This document shows positions 17,617 through 26,081 of a stretch of 64,000 bases of DNA, piece by piece. Position numbers and translations under genes: made by a program. Within the stretch, counting starts at the first letter, position 1; the number at the start of each line of letters is the position of its first letter. A model generated the notes under the pieces. That model was not told the origin of the DNA. It was given only the letters and a program-made list of their open reading frames with translations, and made no database searches. This DNA comes from Halopseudomonas sabulinigri (lineage in GTDB: Bacteria > Pseudomonadota > Gammaproteobacteria > Pseudomonadales > Pseudomonadaceae), in assembly GCF_900105255.1 (NCBI RefSeq), contig NZ_LT629763.1, forward strand, positions 1,364,001 to 1,428,000, read 5' to 3'.

Positions 17617-18612
17617 TCAGCCGCCGGTGGCGTTCATGAAACGCAGCACCTGCACTTCGCCGTCAACGGCAAACTCATGGCGTGCCGGTTTGTGATGCAG
17701 GGCGCGCTCCAGGGCTTCGCGGATCGGCTCGTCGTTATCAGGGTGGCGGCGTACCAGGTCACGCATGTCCAGTGCGTTCTCGTGGCCCAAACACAGCAGC
17801 AGGCGGCCTTCAGTGGTCAGGCGCACACGGTTGCAGGTATCGCAGAAATTGTGAGAATGCGGTGAGATAAAGCCGATGCGGCTGGCGGGATAGCCCTCAA
17901 CGCGCAGATAGCGCGCCGGCCCACCACTGGACTCATCGCTATCGATCAGACGATGCTGCCGGCTGATCATCTCGCGCACCTCGGCGCTGGAACAAAAAGC
18001 CTCGCCGCGCTCGCGGCCAACGTCGCCCAGCGGCATCTCTTCAATAAAGGTAATGTCCAGCCCACGCTGCAGGGCAAAATCGGTCAGCGTGGTTACTTCA
18101 TCGTGATTGCGTCCCTTCATCACCACCACGTTCAGCTTGATACGCTCGAAGCCCGCGGTGCGCGCTGCCTCGATACCGCTGAGCACCTGGCCCAGTTCGC
18201 CGGTGCGGGTGATTGCCTTGAATTTGTCTGCCTGCAGACTATCCAGACTGATATTCAGGCGCTTGACGCCCGCCTCAGCCAGCGGCTTGGCCAGGCGTTC
18301 GAGCTGCGAGCCGTTGGTGGTCATGACCAGCTCATGCAGCCCTGGCAGCTGACTCAGGCGGGCACACAACTCGACGATGCCGCGGCGCACCAGCGGCTCG
18401 CCACCGGTCAGACGAATCTTGCTAACGCCCTGCGCTACAAACAGCCGGGCAATGCGCTCCAGCTCTTCAAGACTGAGAATCTGCGCACGCGGCAGAAAGG
18501 TCATGTCTTCGGCCATGCAGTAGACACAGCGAAAGTCGCACCTGTCGGTTACCGAGAGGCGCAAATACTCTATGCGGCGTCCCTGACCGTCCTGTAGTCG
18601 ACCCTGTGTCAT
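17617..18612 (-). CDS. moaA: GTP 3',8-cyclase MoaA
   Basis: This 331-residue radical-SAM enzyme makes the first intermediate of molybdopterin from GTP. The N-terminal cluster motif is C-x3-C-x2-C in TDRCDFRCVYC. The second cluster cysteines are in DTCNRVRLTTEGRLLLCL. The C-terminus ends FMNATGG; the terminal Gly-Gly is essential in the family. RLTGGEPLVRRG and LNISLDSL are also typical. It is the last gene of moaC-moaD-moaE-moaA, 44 bases after moaE. Molybdopterin is needed for nitrate reductase and other enzymes, consistent with the neighbouring Anr-linked hemN. Confidence 0.97.
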   Translation of the reverse strand: MTQGRLQDGQGRRIEYLRLSVTDRCDFRCVYCMAEDMTFLPRAQILSLEELERIARLFVAQGVSKIRLTGGEPLVRRGIVELCARLSQLPGLHELVMTTNGSQLERLAKPLAEAGVKRLNISLDSLQADKFKAITRTGELGQVLSGIEAARTAGFERIKLNVVVMKGRNHDEVTTLTDFALQRGLDITFIEEMPLGDVGRERGEAFCSSAEVREMISRQHRLIDSDESSGGPARYLRVEGYPASRIGFISPHSHNFCDTCNRVRLTTEGRLLLCLGHENALDMRDLVRRHPDNDEPIREALERALHHKPARHEFAVDGEVQVLRFMNATGG

Positions 18613-18656
18613 GCCTAGCTCCAGTTGCTACTTGATGGGCACTGTACCACGCTGGC

Positions 18657-19112
18657 TCAGGACTCGGACCAGCGCGACAGTGCCTGTTCATCGCTATCTC
18701 GCGCCTCGACCCAACGCTCGCCCTGCGGCGTGGTCTCCCGCTTCCAGAACGGCGCACGGGTTTTCAGGTAATCCATGATGAATTCGGTCGCCGCAAAGGC
18801 GTCCTGCCGGTGCGCTGAAGCAGCCCCCACAAACACGATCGGCTCTCCGGGTTCCAGCTGCCCGACCCGATGAATCAACTGCACATCCAGCAGCGCCCAG
18901 CGCGCCGCAGCCTGCTCGGCAATCGTCTGGAGGGCTTTTTCGGTCATGCCGGGATAATGCTCCAGCCACATACCGGCGACGTCCTTGCCGTCGTTGTAGT
19001 CGCGCACGTACCCAACAAAGCCGGTTACCGCACCGGTGCCGCGGTTGTCGCCGTGCAGCCGGTTGAGCCATTCGCCGGGATCAAACACGGCCTCCTGCAC
19101 CACAATGCGCAT
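18657..19112 (-). CDS. moaE: Molybdopterin synthase catalytic subunit MoaE
   Basis: The 151-residue large subunit transfers sulfur from MoaD thiocarboxylate to precursor Z. Family blocks seen are GAVTGFVGYVRDYNDG, LEHYPGMTEKALQTI, RVGQLEPGEPIVFVGAASAHRQDAF and KTRAPFWKRE, which contains the active-site lysine. The ATG lies one base after the moaD stop, so the two are made together and assemble as a heterotetramer. Confidence 0.96.
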   Translation of the reverse strand: MRIVVQEAVFDPGEWLNRLHGDNRGTGAVTGFVGYVRDYNDGKDVAGMWLEHYPGMTEKALQTIAEQAAARWALLDVQLIHRVGQLEPGEPIVFVGAASAHRQDAFAATEFIMDYLKTRAPFWKRETTPQGERWVEARDSDEQALSRWSES

Positions 19113-19113
19113 A

Positions 19114-19362
19114 TCAGCCTCCGGTCACCGGCGGAAAGAACGCCAGCTCATCGCCATCGGCGATAGCACTATCGAGCCCACACATTTCCTGATTGCGCGC
19201 GCACATGATGCGCGGCTCGGCCAGCACCTGCCACGGCTCGCCGCGCGCCAGCAAACGCTGACGCACATCCTCCAACGTGCGCAACTCGCCGTCCCAGGCA
19301 AGCTGTTCTGCGCTGCAGCCAAGCTGCTCACGGTAGCGGGCAAAAAACTGCAGGCTGATCAT
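19114..19362 (-). CDS. moaD: Molybdopterin synthase sulfur carrier subunit MoaD
   Basis: This 82-residue ubiquitin-like protein ends in FFPPVTGG. The terminal glycine is adenylated by MoeB and converted to a thiocarboxylate. It starts [15 protein letters not shown], and the [11 protein letters not shown] ending is diagnostic. The ATG overlaps the moaC stop by four bases (ATGA), so moaC, moaD and moaE are translationally linked. Confidence 0.96.
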   Translation of the reverse strand: MISLQFFARYREQLGCSAEQLAWDGELRTLEDVRQRLLARGEPWQVLAEPRIMCARNQEMCGLDSAIADGDELAFFPPVTGG

Positions 19363-19835
19363 GGCGCCACCGCAGCCTTGTAATCACCGCTCTTACCGCC
19401 CGACTTGTTTAACAGCCGTGTGGCTTCAATCACCATGCCCTTGTCGACCGCCTTGCACATGTCGTAGAGCGTGAGCGCGGCCACGCTGGCCGCGGTCAGT
19501 GCCTCCATCTCCACGCCGGTCTGCCCGGCCAGCTTGCAGCGCGCCTGAATGCGCACTGCATCGGGCGCCTCCAGCAACAGCTCTACCTTGACGCTGGTCA
19601 GCATCAGCGGGTGGCACAGAGGAATGAGGTCAGCCGTTTTCTTTGCCGCCTGGATACCGGCAATCCGCGCCACCGCCAGAACGTCTCCCTTGGGGTGCCC
19701 GCCAGATTGGATCAGCTCAAAGGTTTGCGGGCGCATGCGCACCAGTGATTCGGCGAGGGCCTCGCGCGAGGTCACGGCCTTGTCGGTCACATCGACCATA
19801 TTGGCGCGACCTTGTGCATCCAGATGAGTCAGCAT
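19359..19835 (-). CDS. moaC: Cyclic pyranopterin monophosphate synthase MoaC
   Basis: The 158-residue enzyme turns the MoaA product into cyclic pyranopterin monophosphate. Signatures are [74 protein letters not shown] and the C-terminal [10 protein letters not shown]. It heads the moaCDEA cluster and faces away from ahpC across about 300 bases. No moaB gene is present here. Confidence 0.97.
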   Translation of the reverse strand: MLTHLDAQGRANMVDVTDKAVTSREALAESLVRMRPQTFELIQSGGHPKGDVLAVARIAGIQAAKKTADLIPLCHPLMLTSVKVELLLEAPDAVRIQARCKLAGQTGVEMEALTAASVAALTLYDMCKAVDKGMVIEATRLLNKSGGKSGDYKAAVAP

Positions 19836-20013
19836 ACATTTGCTCTATCAGGTTCAGTGGGCTCTACTTTACTGGAATCAGGCCTGCGGTTCAGCCTCGG
19901 GAAACTGTCAGCGCGCAAAAGAGTCACAGGCCCAGACAGTGTTGCACGCACATTTGCGCTGCCGACGGCAGACCGCCGTTGCCGTCCCTTGAATTTCCCG
20001 GCAACAACCTCAG

Positions 20014-20079
20014 ATAGGCAAAAGCTATCTGCAATTTAGTTGAAATTTATTTTAAGTATTCTTAATAGGCGCCTAGTAT
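20014..20079 (+). promoter_or_regulatory. OxyR-type tetramer site and promoter of ahpC
   Basis: ATAG-N7-CTAT at 20014-20028 is followed, after seven bases, by TTAG-N7-TTAT at 20036-20050. Together they match the OxyR pattern ATAGntnnnanCTAT repeated with 7-base spacing; the second half has two mismatches. A -10-like TAGTAT lies at 20074-20079 without a good -35, as expected for an activator-dependent promoter. The rest of the 19836-20131 gap holds no gene. Confidence 0.75.
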
Positions 20080-20131
20080 TGCACCTGTCTTCTCAACCAA
20101 CGACGCAAACGACTCAACAAGGAGTTAATCG

Positions 20132-20695
20132 ATGTCAGTTATCAATACCGAAATCAAACCTTTCAAGGCCCAGGCATTCAAGAACGGCGAATTCTTTGAA
20201 GTTACCGACGCCGACGTAAAAGGCAAGTGGGCGATCTTCTTCTTCTACCCCGCTGACTTCACCTTCGTTTGCCCCACCGAGCTGGGCGACGTTGCTGATT
20301 ACTACGACGAGCTGCAAGGCATGGGCGTTGAAGTCTACTCTGTGTCTACCGACACTCACTTCACCCACAAAGCCTGGCACGATGCTTCCGAGACCATCGC
20401 GAAGATCAAGTACACCATGATCGGCGATCCGACTGGCACCATCACCCGCAACTTCGACAACATGCGCGAAGACATGGGTCTGGCTGACCGCGGTACCTTC
20501 ATCATCGATCCGCAGGGCATCATCCAGGCGGTTGAAGTGACCAGCGAAGGCATCGGCCGTAACGCTGAAGACCTGGTTCGCAAGGTCAAGGCGGCTCAGT
20601 ACATTGCTGCTCACCCAGGCGAAGTCTGCCCGGCCAAGTGGAAAGAAGGCGAAGCCACTTTGGCTCCTTCTCTCGACCTGGTAGGCAAGATCTAA
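20132..20695 (+). CDS. ahpC: Alkyl hydroperoxide reductase subunit C (2-Cys peroxiredoxin)
   Basis: The 187-residue peroxiredoxin reduces H2O2, organic peroxides and peroxynitrite. The peroxidatic Cys is in [12 protein letters not shown] and the resolving Cys in GEVCPAKW near the C-terminus. [12 protein letters not shown] and [24 protein letters not shown] blocks follow the AhpC1 (E. coli-like) subfamily. AAGGAG precedes the ATG. Codon use looks biased to highly expressed forms. It is reduced by AhpF, encoded next after a terminator-like hairpin, and the OxyR-type site upstream explains peroxide induction. Confidence 0.98.
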   Translation: MSVINTEIKPFKAQAFKNGEFFEVTDADVKGKWAIFFFYPADFTFVCPTELGDVADYYDELQGMGVEVYSVSTDTHFTHKAWHDASETIAKIKYTMIGDPTGTITRNFDNMREDMGLADRGTFIIDPQGIIQAVEVTSEGIGRNAEDLVRKVKAAQYIAAHPGEVCPAKWKEGEATLAPSLDLVGKI

Positions 20696-20708
20696 GATTG
20701 CCTGATGA

Positions 20709-20760
20709 CCCGGCCCGCAGCGGAGCGCCACGCGCTCCCGGTTGGCGGGCCGGGTTTTTT
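20709..20760 (+). terminator. Terminator or attenuator between ahpC and ahpF
   Basis: CCCGGCCCGC (20709-20718) pairs with GCGGGCCGGG (20745-20754), followed by six T. It is a strong Rho-independent structure inside a presumed operon. It would make ahpC far more abundant than ahpF, matching the known excess of AhpC protein. Confidence 0.85.
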
Positions 20761-20798
20761 ACGCCCAGAATTTGACTATTTGTTTAAAGGACACGCAC

Positions 20799-22379
20799 AT
20801 GTTGGACGCCAATCTGAAGAAACAACTGGACACGTACCTGCAGAACATCGTTAACCCGATTGAAATCAGCGTGTCCGTCGATGACAGCCCAAAGGGCAAA
20901 GAATTACACGAACTCGCGGTCGAAATCGCCGAAATGTCGAGCAAGATAGGCCTGGTAGCCGCTGACGACAAACGCACGCCCAGCATGGGCGTTGGCCCCA
21001 GTGGCCAGCCGTCGCGCGTGCGCTTCGCCGGTATCCCGATGGGCCACGAGTTCACCTCACTGGTACTGGCGCTGCTGCAGTCCGGTGGCCACCCCTCCAA
21101 GGCCGATCCGGCGCTGCTTGACCAGATCCGTCACCTGGAAGGTGAGTTTCACTTCGAGACCTATATTTCGCTGTCATGCCAGAACTGCCCCGATGTGGTT
21201 CAGGCGCTGAACCTGATGGCGACCCTGAATCCCAACATCACTCACGTGATGATTGACGGCGCCCTGTTCCAGGATGAAGTCGATGCGCGCCAGATCATGG
21301 CAGTACCGTCGGTTTACCTGAACGGCGAGCATTTTGGTCAGGGCCGCATGACGCTGCCCGAAATCGTCAACAAGGTCGACAGTGGAGCTTCCAAGCGCCG
21401 CGCCGCCGAGCTGAACGAGAAGAAGCCCTACGACGTGCTCATCGTTGGCGGCGGCCCGGCTGCCGCTTCGGCCGCGATCTACGCCGCACGCAAGGGCATT
21501 CGCACCGGTATCGTGGCTGAACGCTTTGGCGGTCAGGTGCTCGATACCGTGGGTATCGAGAACTTCATCTCCGTGCCGTACACCGAAGGCCCCAAGCTGG
21601 TCGCCAGCCTGGAACAGCACGTGAAAGAGTATGACGTCGATCTGATCACCGAGCAGACTGCCGCCAAGCTGACCACTGGTGATTACGTGCAGATCGCACT
21701 GGAAAGCGGCGCCACACTGGAGAGCCGCGCCGTGATTCTGGCCACCGGTGCACGCTGGAGAGAAATGAACGTGCCTGGCGAGCAGGAGTACCGCGGCAAG
21801 GGCGTGGCGTACTGCCCGCACTGTGACGGCCCGCTGTTCAAGGGAAAACGGGTGGCGGTCATCGGTGGCGGCAACTCGGGTATCGAAGCAGCCATCGATC
21901 TGGCCGGTATTGTCGAGCACGTTACCGTGCTGGAGTTTGCCGACACCCTGCGCGCCGATGAAGTACTGCAGCGCAAGGCACGTTCGATGCGCAACATCGA
22001 CATCATCAAGAGCGCGCAAACCACCGAAGTACGCGGCGACGGCAACAAAGTGGTTGGCCTGACCTACAAGGACCGCACCACCGAAGAGCTGAAGCAGGTC
22101 GATGTGGCGGGTATCTTCGTGCAGATAGGTCTGGTGCCCAACACCGAGTGGCTGAAAGACAGCGAGCTGAGCCTGACCCGCTTTGGCGAGATCGAGATTG
22201 ACGCACGCGGCGCCACCAACATTCCCGGCGTGTTTGCCGCCGGCGATGTCACCACGGTCCCGTTCAAGCAGATCATCGTCGCCATGGGTGCCGGCTCGAC
22301 CGCGTCACTGGCAGCGTTCGACCACCTGATCCGCACGCCTGACCCGGCAGCGGCCAAGGAAGAAGCCGTCAGCGCCTGA
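20799..22379 (+). CDS. ahpF: Alkyl hydroperoxide reductase subunit F
   Basis: The 526-residue flavoprotein transfers electrons from NADH through FAD to AhpC. The N-terminal double thioredoxin-fold region (about 1-200) carries SCQNCPD. The C-terminal part is thioredoxin-reductase-like with the FAD motif [18 protein letters not shown], the redox-active YCPHCDGP and NAD motif [16 protein letters not shown] precedes the ATG at 20799; the longer in-frame start lies inside the terminator and is rejected. It is downstream of ahpC and probably transcribed by read-through. Confidence 0.97.
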   Translation: MLDANLKKQLDTYLQNIVNPIEISVSVDDSPKGKELHELAVEIAEMSSKIGLVAADDKRTPSMGVGPSGQPSRVRFAGIPMGHEFTSLVLALLQSGGHPSKADPALLDQIRHLEGEFHFETYISLSCQNCPDVVQALNLMATLNPNITHVMIDGALFQDEVDARQIMAVPSVYLNGEHFGQGRMTLPEIVNKVDSGASKRRAAELNEKKPYDVLIVGGGPAAASAAIYAARKGIRTGIVAERFGGQVLDTVGIENFISVPYTEGPKLVASLEQHVKEYDVDLITEQTAAKLTTGDYVQIALESGATLESRAVILATGARWREMNVPGEQEYRGKGVAYCPHCDGPLFKGKRVAVIGGGNSGIEAAIDLAGIVEHVTVLEFADTLRADEVLQRKARSMRNIDIIKSAQTTEVRGDGNKVVGLTYKDRTTEELKQVDVAGIFVQIGLVPNTEWLKDSELSLTRFGEIEIDARGATNIPGVFAAGDVTTVPFKQIIVAMGAGSTASLAAFDHLIRTPDPAAAKEEAVSA

Positions 22380-22398
22380 TCGCCCGGCTGCACTAACG

Positions 22399-22430
22399 CA
22401 AAACCGCCCCATGGGGCGGTTTTGTCGTTT
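22399..22430. terminator. Bidirectional terminator after ahpF and the HD-GYP gene
   Basis: CAAAACCGCCCC and GGGGCGGTTTTG form a perfect 12-bp stem with a 2-base centre. Tails are T-rich on both strands. It lies between the convergent ahpF and HD-GYP genes. Confidence 0.9.
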
Positions 22431-22447
22431 CTGTGAACCGCAGGCGC

Positions 22448-23683
22448 TTAACTGGGCAACCAGAGCGAGTCGAGATTTCTGAACGGCCAATCCTCGGGGT
22501 TCTCCCGGCCGACAATACGATCCTTCTCATGCTCGCTGGCCAAATCAACGACGGTTACCGGCGTGCCCTGCTTGAGTCGAATCGAGTAGAACACGCTCAC
22601 CTTGGGTACCAGCAGCGACTCCTTGCCCTGCTCCACCACCACGCCCAGACGCTGCGACTCAAGACGCACCAGCGAACCGACCGGGTAGATTCCCAGCATC
22701 CGGACGAAGAGCTTGAACAGCGCGGGGTCAAAATGCCCCTGCCAACTCGCCATTCGGCTGAGCGATTCCGAGGGGTCCCAGCCAGCTTTGTAAGGTCGAT
22801 TGGAGGTGATGGCGTCATATACATCACAAATGGCGCCTACCCGCGCCAGCAGCGAAATGTTATCGCCAGCCAGGCGTTCGGGATAACCGCTGCCATCCAC
22901 TTTTTCATGGTGATGCAGACAGACGTCGAGCACCGAGTCCGGCACGCTGTCCCATTCCAGCAACAACTTGTGCCCCTCGCCCGGATGACCACGCATGATG
23001 GCAAATTCATCGTCGGTGAGCTTGCCGGGCTTGTTCAACACCGCCTCGGGCATGACCGCCTTGCCCATGTCATGCAGCAGGCCGGCCATACCGGCTTCCA
23101 GCACCTGGGGCTCGGACATGCCCAGCGCACGCGCCATACCCACCATCATGGCGGCAACGGCTACCGAGTGCAGGTAAGTATATTCGTCCTTCGTCTTGAT
23201 GCGGGCAACGCTGATCAACGCATGCGGGTTACGGCTGAGCGAGCTGTTCATCTCGGTGACCAGCTCGCTCAGGCCGGCGGTATTCACCACCTGGCCCAGG
23301 CGCACATCAGTAAACATGGCCTTGACCGCCTGTTTGCCGCGCCGAAAGATCTGCTGCGCGCGCAGCACTTCATCGGCCATCGAACTGGCTTGCAGGTGTT
23401 CAGCCGGTGCAGGGGGCGTTTGCGTAGCCTCAGCGGCCTCAACCGGGCTGGCTGGCGCCACTTCTAGCGGTTCTTCAATGGCGGGCTCTGGCGCTGCTAC
23501 ATCCAGGCCTTTACTGGTATCGATCACCAGCTCGCTGACTGAACTTTCTTTGATCTGGTTAAGCGTTTGCCGGTCTTCTATCAGCATCTTGCTGGACCAG
23601 AATGGGTGCTGTATCCACGAACCACAAAAGCGTTCGACGTACATGCCTATGCGGACTTCATCTGTGGTAATTTTTTTTAACAT
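22448..23683 (-). CDS. HD-GYP domain c-di-GMP phosphodiesterase with DUF3391 domain
   Basis: The 411-residue protein starts [16 protein letters not shown], the beginning of the DUF3391 domain that often precedes HD-GYP. A Pro/Ala/Glu-rich linker (about 60-100) separates the two. The HD-GYP core has LLHDMGK (His-Asp at about 204-205), [13 protein letters not shown] (the GYP motif at about 263-268), and [17 protein letters not shown]. These are the metal ligands and signature of c-di-GMP hydrolases that yield pGpG or GMP. The ATG at 23683 is preferred over an upstream GTG because it starts the conserved domain. It appears monocistronic. Confidence 0.93.
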   Translation of the reverse strand: MLKKITTDEVRIGMYVERFCGSWIQHPFWSSKMLIEDRQTLNQIKESSVSELVIDTSKGLDVAAPEPAIEEPLEVAPASPVEAAEATQTPPAPAEHLQASSMADEVLRAQQIFRRGKQAVKAMFTDVRLGQVVNTAGLSELVTEMNSSLSRNPHALISVARIKTKDEYTYLHSVAVAAMMVGMARALGMSEPQVLEAGMAGLLHDMGKAVMPEAVLNKPGKLTDDEFAIMRGHPGEGHKLLLEWDSVPDSVLDVCLHHHEKVDGSGYPERLAGDNISLLARVGAICDVYDAITSNRPYKAGWDPSESLSRMASWQGHFDPALFKLFVRMLGIYPVGSLVRLESQRLGVVVEQGKESLLVPKVSVFYSIRLKQGTPVTVVDLASEHEKDRIVGRENPEDWPFRNLDSLWLPS

Positions 23684-23837
23684 CGTTACCGGACGTCCCA
23701 ATATCACTGTTGAGCAAGCATCCTTACCACCTCTATCTGCAGGGGCCCGCGTTGAAATCGGGCGCCTCTAGATGCATACGGCATAGCCATTTGCCACACC
23801 CAGTATAAGCAGCCAGCTAAGCGCCTGAACAGCGACT

Positions 23838-24020
23838 TTAGTCGTCCTCGAATAATTCTGTGCGCGTGTCTGCCGCTGCAGAAAAGTCTGCTCCCATCTG
23901 TTCGTTAAGCGCTTGCGGAGAAAACCGCAGCAGGCAACCTTCGCCCTGCAGATCAGGCAAAGCTGCGGCGCCGGCGGCCAGCGGGTCAGCTTCAGCGAAG
24001 TCGTCGTCGAACGCCTTCAT
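23838..24020 (-). CDS. Small acidic protein of unknown function coupled to CBS gene
   Basis: The 60-residue protein begins MKAFDDDFAEADPL and ends RTELFEDD, with a middle segment GEGCLLRFSPQALNEQMG. It is strongly acidic with one cysteine and has no signal peptide or TM. Its ATG overlaps the stop of the CBS-domain gene by four bases, arguing for a real, translationally coupled gene. I do not recognise it. It could be a partner or regulator of the CBS protein. Confidence 0.6.
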   Translation of the reverse strand: MKAFDDDFAEADPLAAGAAALPDLQGEGCLLRFSPQALNEQMGADFSAAADTRTELFEDD

Positions 24021-24430
24021 TTCGGCGCAGCGTGCTGGTTGTAGGTTTGCATGGCACGCAGGATATCCCGGCGACTGATCTGCCCCACCAGCTTGCCCTC
24101 ATCAATCACCGGCAAGCGGCGCCGGCGCATGCGAATGAAGTGCTCCGCGGCCTTGACGATGTCGGCGTCCGCGTCGATGGTCTCCACCACCACCGTCATC
24201 ACCGAGGCGACCGTGCCACCAGCTTCCTCGAAGTAGCTGCCAGCCAGGATACCCTTGAGGCAGTCACCCTCTGACAGCAGCCCAATGAGATGACCGTGCT
24301 CATCCAGCACCGGCGCCCCCGAAATCCGGTGGGCAAGCAGGCGATCAATCGCCCGAAACAAGTCCATGTCGGCGGTAAAGGTCACCAGATCCGACGTCAT
24401 GTAATCGCGCACTTTGACCGATTTCAGCAT
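24017..24430 (-). CDS. Tandem CBS-domain protein
   Basis: The 137-residue protein consists of two CBS motifs (about 8-65 and 75-132). It carries YMTSDLVTF, HRISGAPVLDEHGHLIGLLSEGDCLKG, then MTVVVETIDADADIVKAAEHF and RLPVIDEGKLVGQISRRDIL. CBS pairs (Bateman modules) bind adenine nucleotides such as AMP or ATP and often sense energy status. It has no fused effector domain, so it probably acts through a partner. It lies just downstream of purU in the same direction and is coupled to the small acidic gene. Confidence 0.92.
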   Translation of the reverse strand: MLKSVKVRDYMTSDLVTFTADMDLFRAIDRLLAHRISGAPVLDEHGHLIGLLSEGDCLKGILAGSYFEEAGGTVASVMTVVVETIDADADIVKAAEHFIRMRRRRLPVIDEGKLVGQISRRDILRAMQTYNQHAAPK

Positions 24431-24463
24431 AAAGCCTCCTGCCTTGGGTTGTCCCCTTACAGC

Positions 24464-25315
24464 TTAGCTGAACACCACAGTTTTGTTGTCGTGGACCAGC
24501 ACACGATCTTCCAGGTGATAACGCAGGCCGCGAGACAACACCATTTTCTCCACGTCCTTGCCCAGGCGTACCATGTCATCGGCGTTGTGCCTGTGGGTAA
24601 TGCGCACAACGTCCTGCTCAATGATGGGGCCGGCATCCAGCTCTTCAGTCACGTAGTGGCAGGTGGCGCCGATCAGTTTCACACCGCGCTGCGCCGCCTG
24701 GTGATAAGGACGTGCGCCCACAAAGGACGGCAGAAAGCTGTGATGAATGTTGATAATGCGATGGGCATACCGGGCGCAGAGTTCGGGCGGCAGGATCTGC
24801 ATATAACGCGCCAGCACAATACAATCGGCCTGCTGCTCGGCCACCAGTTCGTTTACCTCGGCAAACGCCGGTGCCTTGTCTTGCGGATTGACCGGCACGT
24901 GATGAAAGGGAATACCATGCCATTCAACCATACTGCGCAAATCATCATGATTCGAAATCACGCTGGTAATATCGCAATCAAGTTCACCGCTATGCCAACG
25001 GTGCAGCAAGTCGGCCAAACAGTGCGATTCCCGACTGGCCATCAACACCACTTTCTTGCGCTGCGCCGAATCGCTGACGCGCCAGTCCATCTTGAACTCA
25101 TTGCCGATGGGCGCGAACGCGGTACGTAATCCATCCACATCAAACGGCAATGAATCTGCGCGAATTTCGTGGCGCATGAAGAACCAGCCAGACAAATTAT
25201 CGGAGTGATGATTGGCTTCGGTAATCCAGCCGTTATACGCCGCCAGAACATTACTTACCTTGGCAACAATACCGACCCGATCAGGGCAGGCGATGACCAA
25301 CCTGAAAGTACGCAT
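24464..25315 (-). CDS. purU: Formyltetrahydrofolate deformylase PurU
   Basis: The 283-residue enzyme hydrolyses 10-formyl-THF to formate and THF, balancing one-carbon pools. An N-terminal ACT domain (MRTFRLVIACPDRVGIVAKV) is followed by a formyltransferase-like domain with VLMASRESHCLADLL, ISNHDDLR, VLARYMQILP, INIHHSFLPSFVGARPYHQA and GATCHYVTEELDAGPII. The His and Asp of these motifs are the catalytic residues. AGAGGAG precedes the ATG at 25315; a longer in-frame extension has no family match. In P. aeruginosa purU also neighbours mvaT, as here (divergent). Confidence 0.97.
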   Translation of the reverse strand: MRTFRLVIACPDRVGIVAKVSNVLAAYNGWITEANHHSDNLSGWFFMRHEIRADSLPFDVDGLRTAFAPIGNEFKMDWRVSDSAQRKKVVLMASRESHCLADLLHRWHSGELDCDITSVISNHDDLRSMVEWHGIPFHHVPVNPQDKAPAFAEVNELVAEQQADCIVLARYMQILPPELCARYAHRIINIHHSFLPSFVGARPYHQAAQRGVKLIGATCHYVTEELDAGPIIEQDVVRITHRHNADDMVRLGKDVEKMVLSRGLRYHLEDRVLVHDNKTVVFS

Positions 25316-25564
25316 TTTCACTCCTCTATCAATTACCAAAACAACAAAACAATGATCAACAAAGACACCCGGCCGGCGCGAATTGTCAGCCAGCCTGATG
25401 AGCTGGACGTCCAGGCGCAGGCGCAACGCAGCGCTCTGGCACACCGAGGCGGGCATTCTAACCGTTAGCACGAAGCAGTGGCAGCGAAATAATGCCTGTT
25501 GCAGGATTGTTCAAGCCAGGCCGAGGCACTTAACTTGAAAAAGTGGCCAATTGTCAGAGGGAAG

Positions 25565-25596
25565 TTACAACTTGTTGTAAGGAAACATTGTATAAA
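25565..25596 (+). promoter_or_regulatory. Palindrome and putative promoter upstream of mvaT
   Basis: TTACAAC-TT-GTTGTAA (25565-25580) is a perfect 7-bp-arm palindrome, centred about 18 bases before a -10-like TATAAA at 25591-25596. A third TTACAAC copy is at 25603-25609, and GTTAC-N5-GTAAC overlaps the ribosome-binding region at 25629-25643. The arrangement suggests an operator over the -35 region. The binding factor is unknown. Confidence 0.45.
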
Positions 25597-25647
25597 CTAC
25601 TATTACAACGTTTTCGTCTATCACACCCGTTACAAAAGGTAACTTCC

Positions 25648-26016
25648 ATGTCCATGCTGCAAGAATATCGTCAGATTGAAGAAACCATTCGCGAACTTAA
25701 CGAGCGCCTTCAGTCATTGTCCAATGACGACAAGCTGAAAAAAGAAATTGAGTTTGAAGAAAAGCTGCGCAGCCTGATGGGTCAGTACAACAAGTCGCTT
25801 AAAGATGTTGTTGGCATTCTTGATCCTGACAATAAAGTTGCTGCAGGCAAAAAAGCCTCCACCGGCAGCAAGCGCGCACGCAAGGTAAAACAGTACAAAA
25901 ACCCCAACACCGGTGAAGTTATTGAAACCAAGGGCGGCAACCACAAGACGCTGAAAGCCTGGAAAGAACAGTACGGCAGCGAGAAAGTTGAATCCTGGAT
26001 GACCATTCTGGGTTGA
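25648..26016 (+). CDS. mvaT: H-NS-family xenogeneic silencer MvaT
   Basis: The 122-residue protein has an N-terminal coiled-coil oligomerisation region (EYRQIEETIRELNERLQSL). A Lys-rich linker (KRARKVKQYKNP) follows, then the C-terminal AT-hook-like DNA-binding domain (GEVIETKGGNHKTLKAWKEQYG). MvaT binds AT-rich DNA and silences acquired genes in Pseudomonas, with pleiotropic effects on virulence, cup fimbriae and biofilm. AAAGG lies about ten bases before the ATG at 25648. The earlier in-frame start would add 35 residues not seen in the family. Confidence 0.97.
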   Translation: MSMLQEYRQIEETIRELNERLQSLSNDDKLKKEIEFEEKLRSLMGQYNKSLKDVVGILDPDNKVAAGKKASTGSKRARKVKQYKNPNTGEVIETKGGNHKTLKAWKEQYGSEKVESWMTILG

Positions 26017-26034
26017 AGTATTAATCGCTGAAGC

Positions 26035-26067
26035 AAAAAACCCGATGCCAGGCATCGGGTTTTTTTA
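26035..26067. terminator. Bidirectional terminator between mvaT and sbcB
   Basis: AAAAAACCCGATGCC and GGCATCGGGTTTTTTT form a long stem with a minimal loop and A/T tails on both sides. It serves both convergent genes. Confidence 0.93.
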
Positions 26068-26081
26068 TGCGTGCAATGTGC

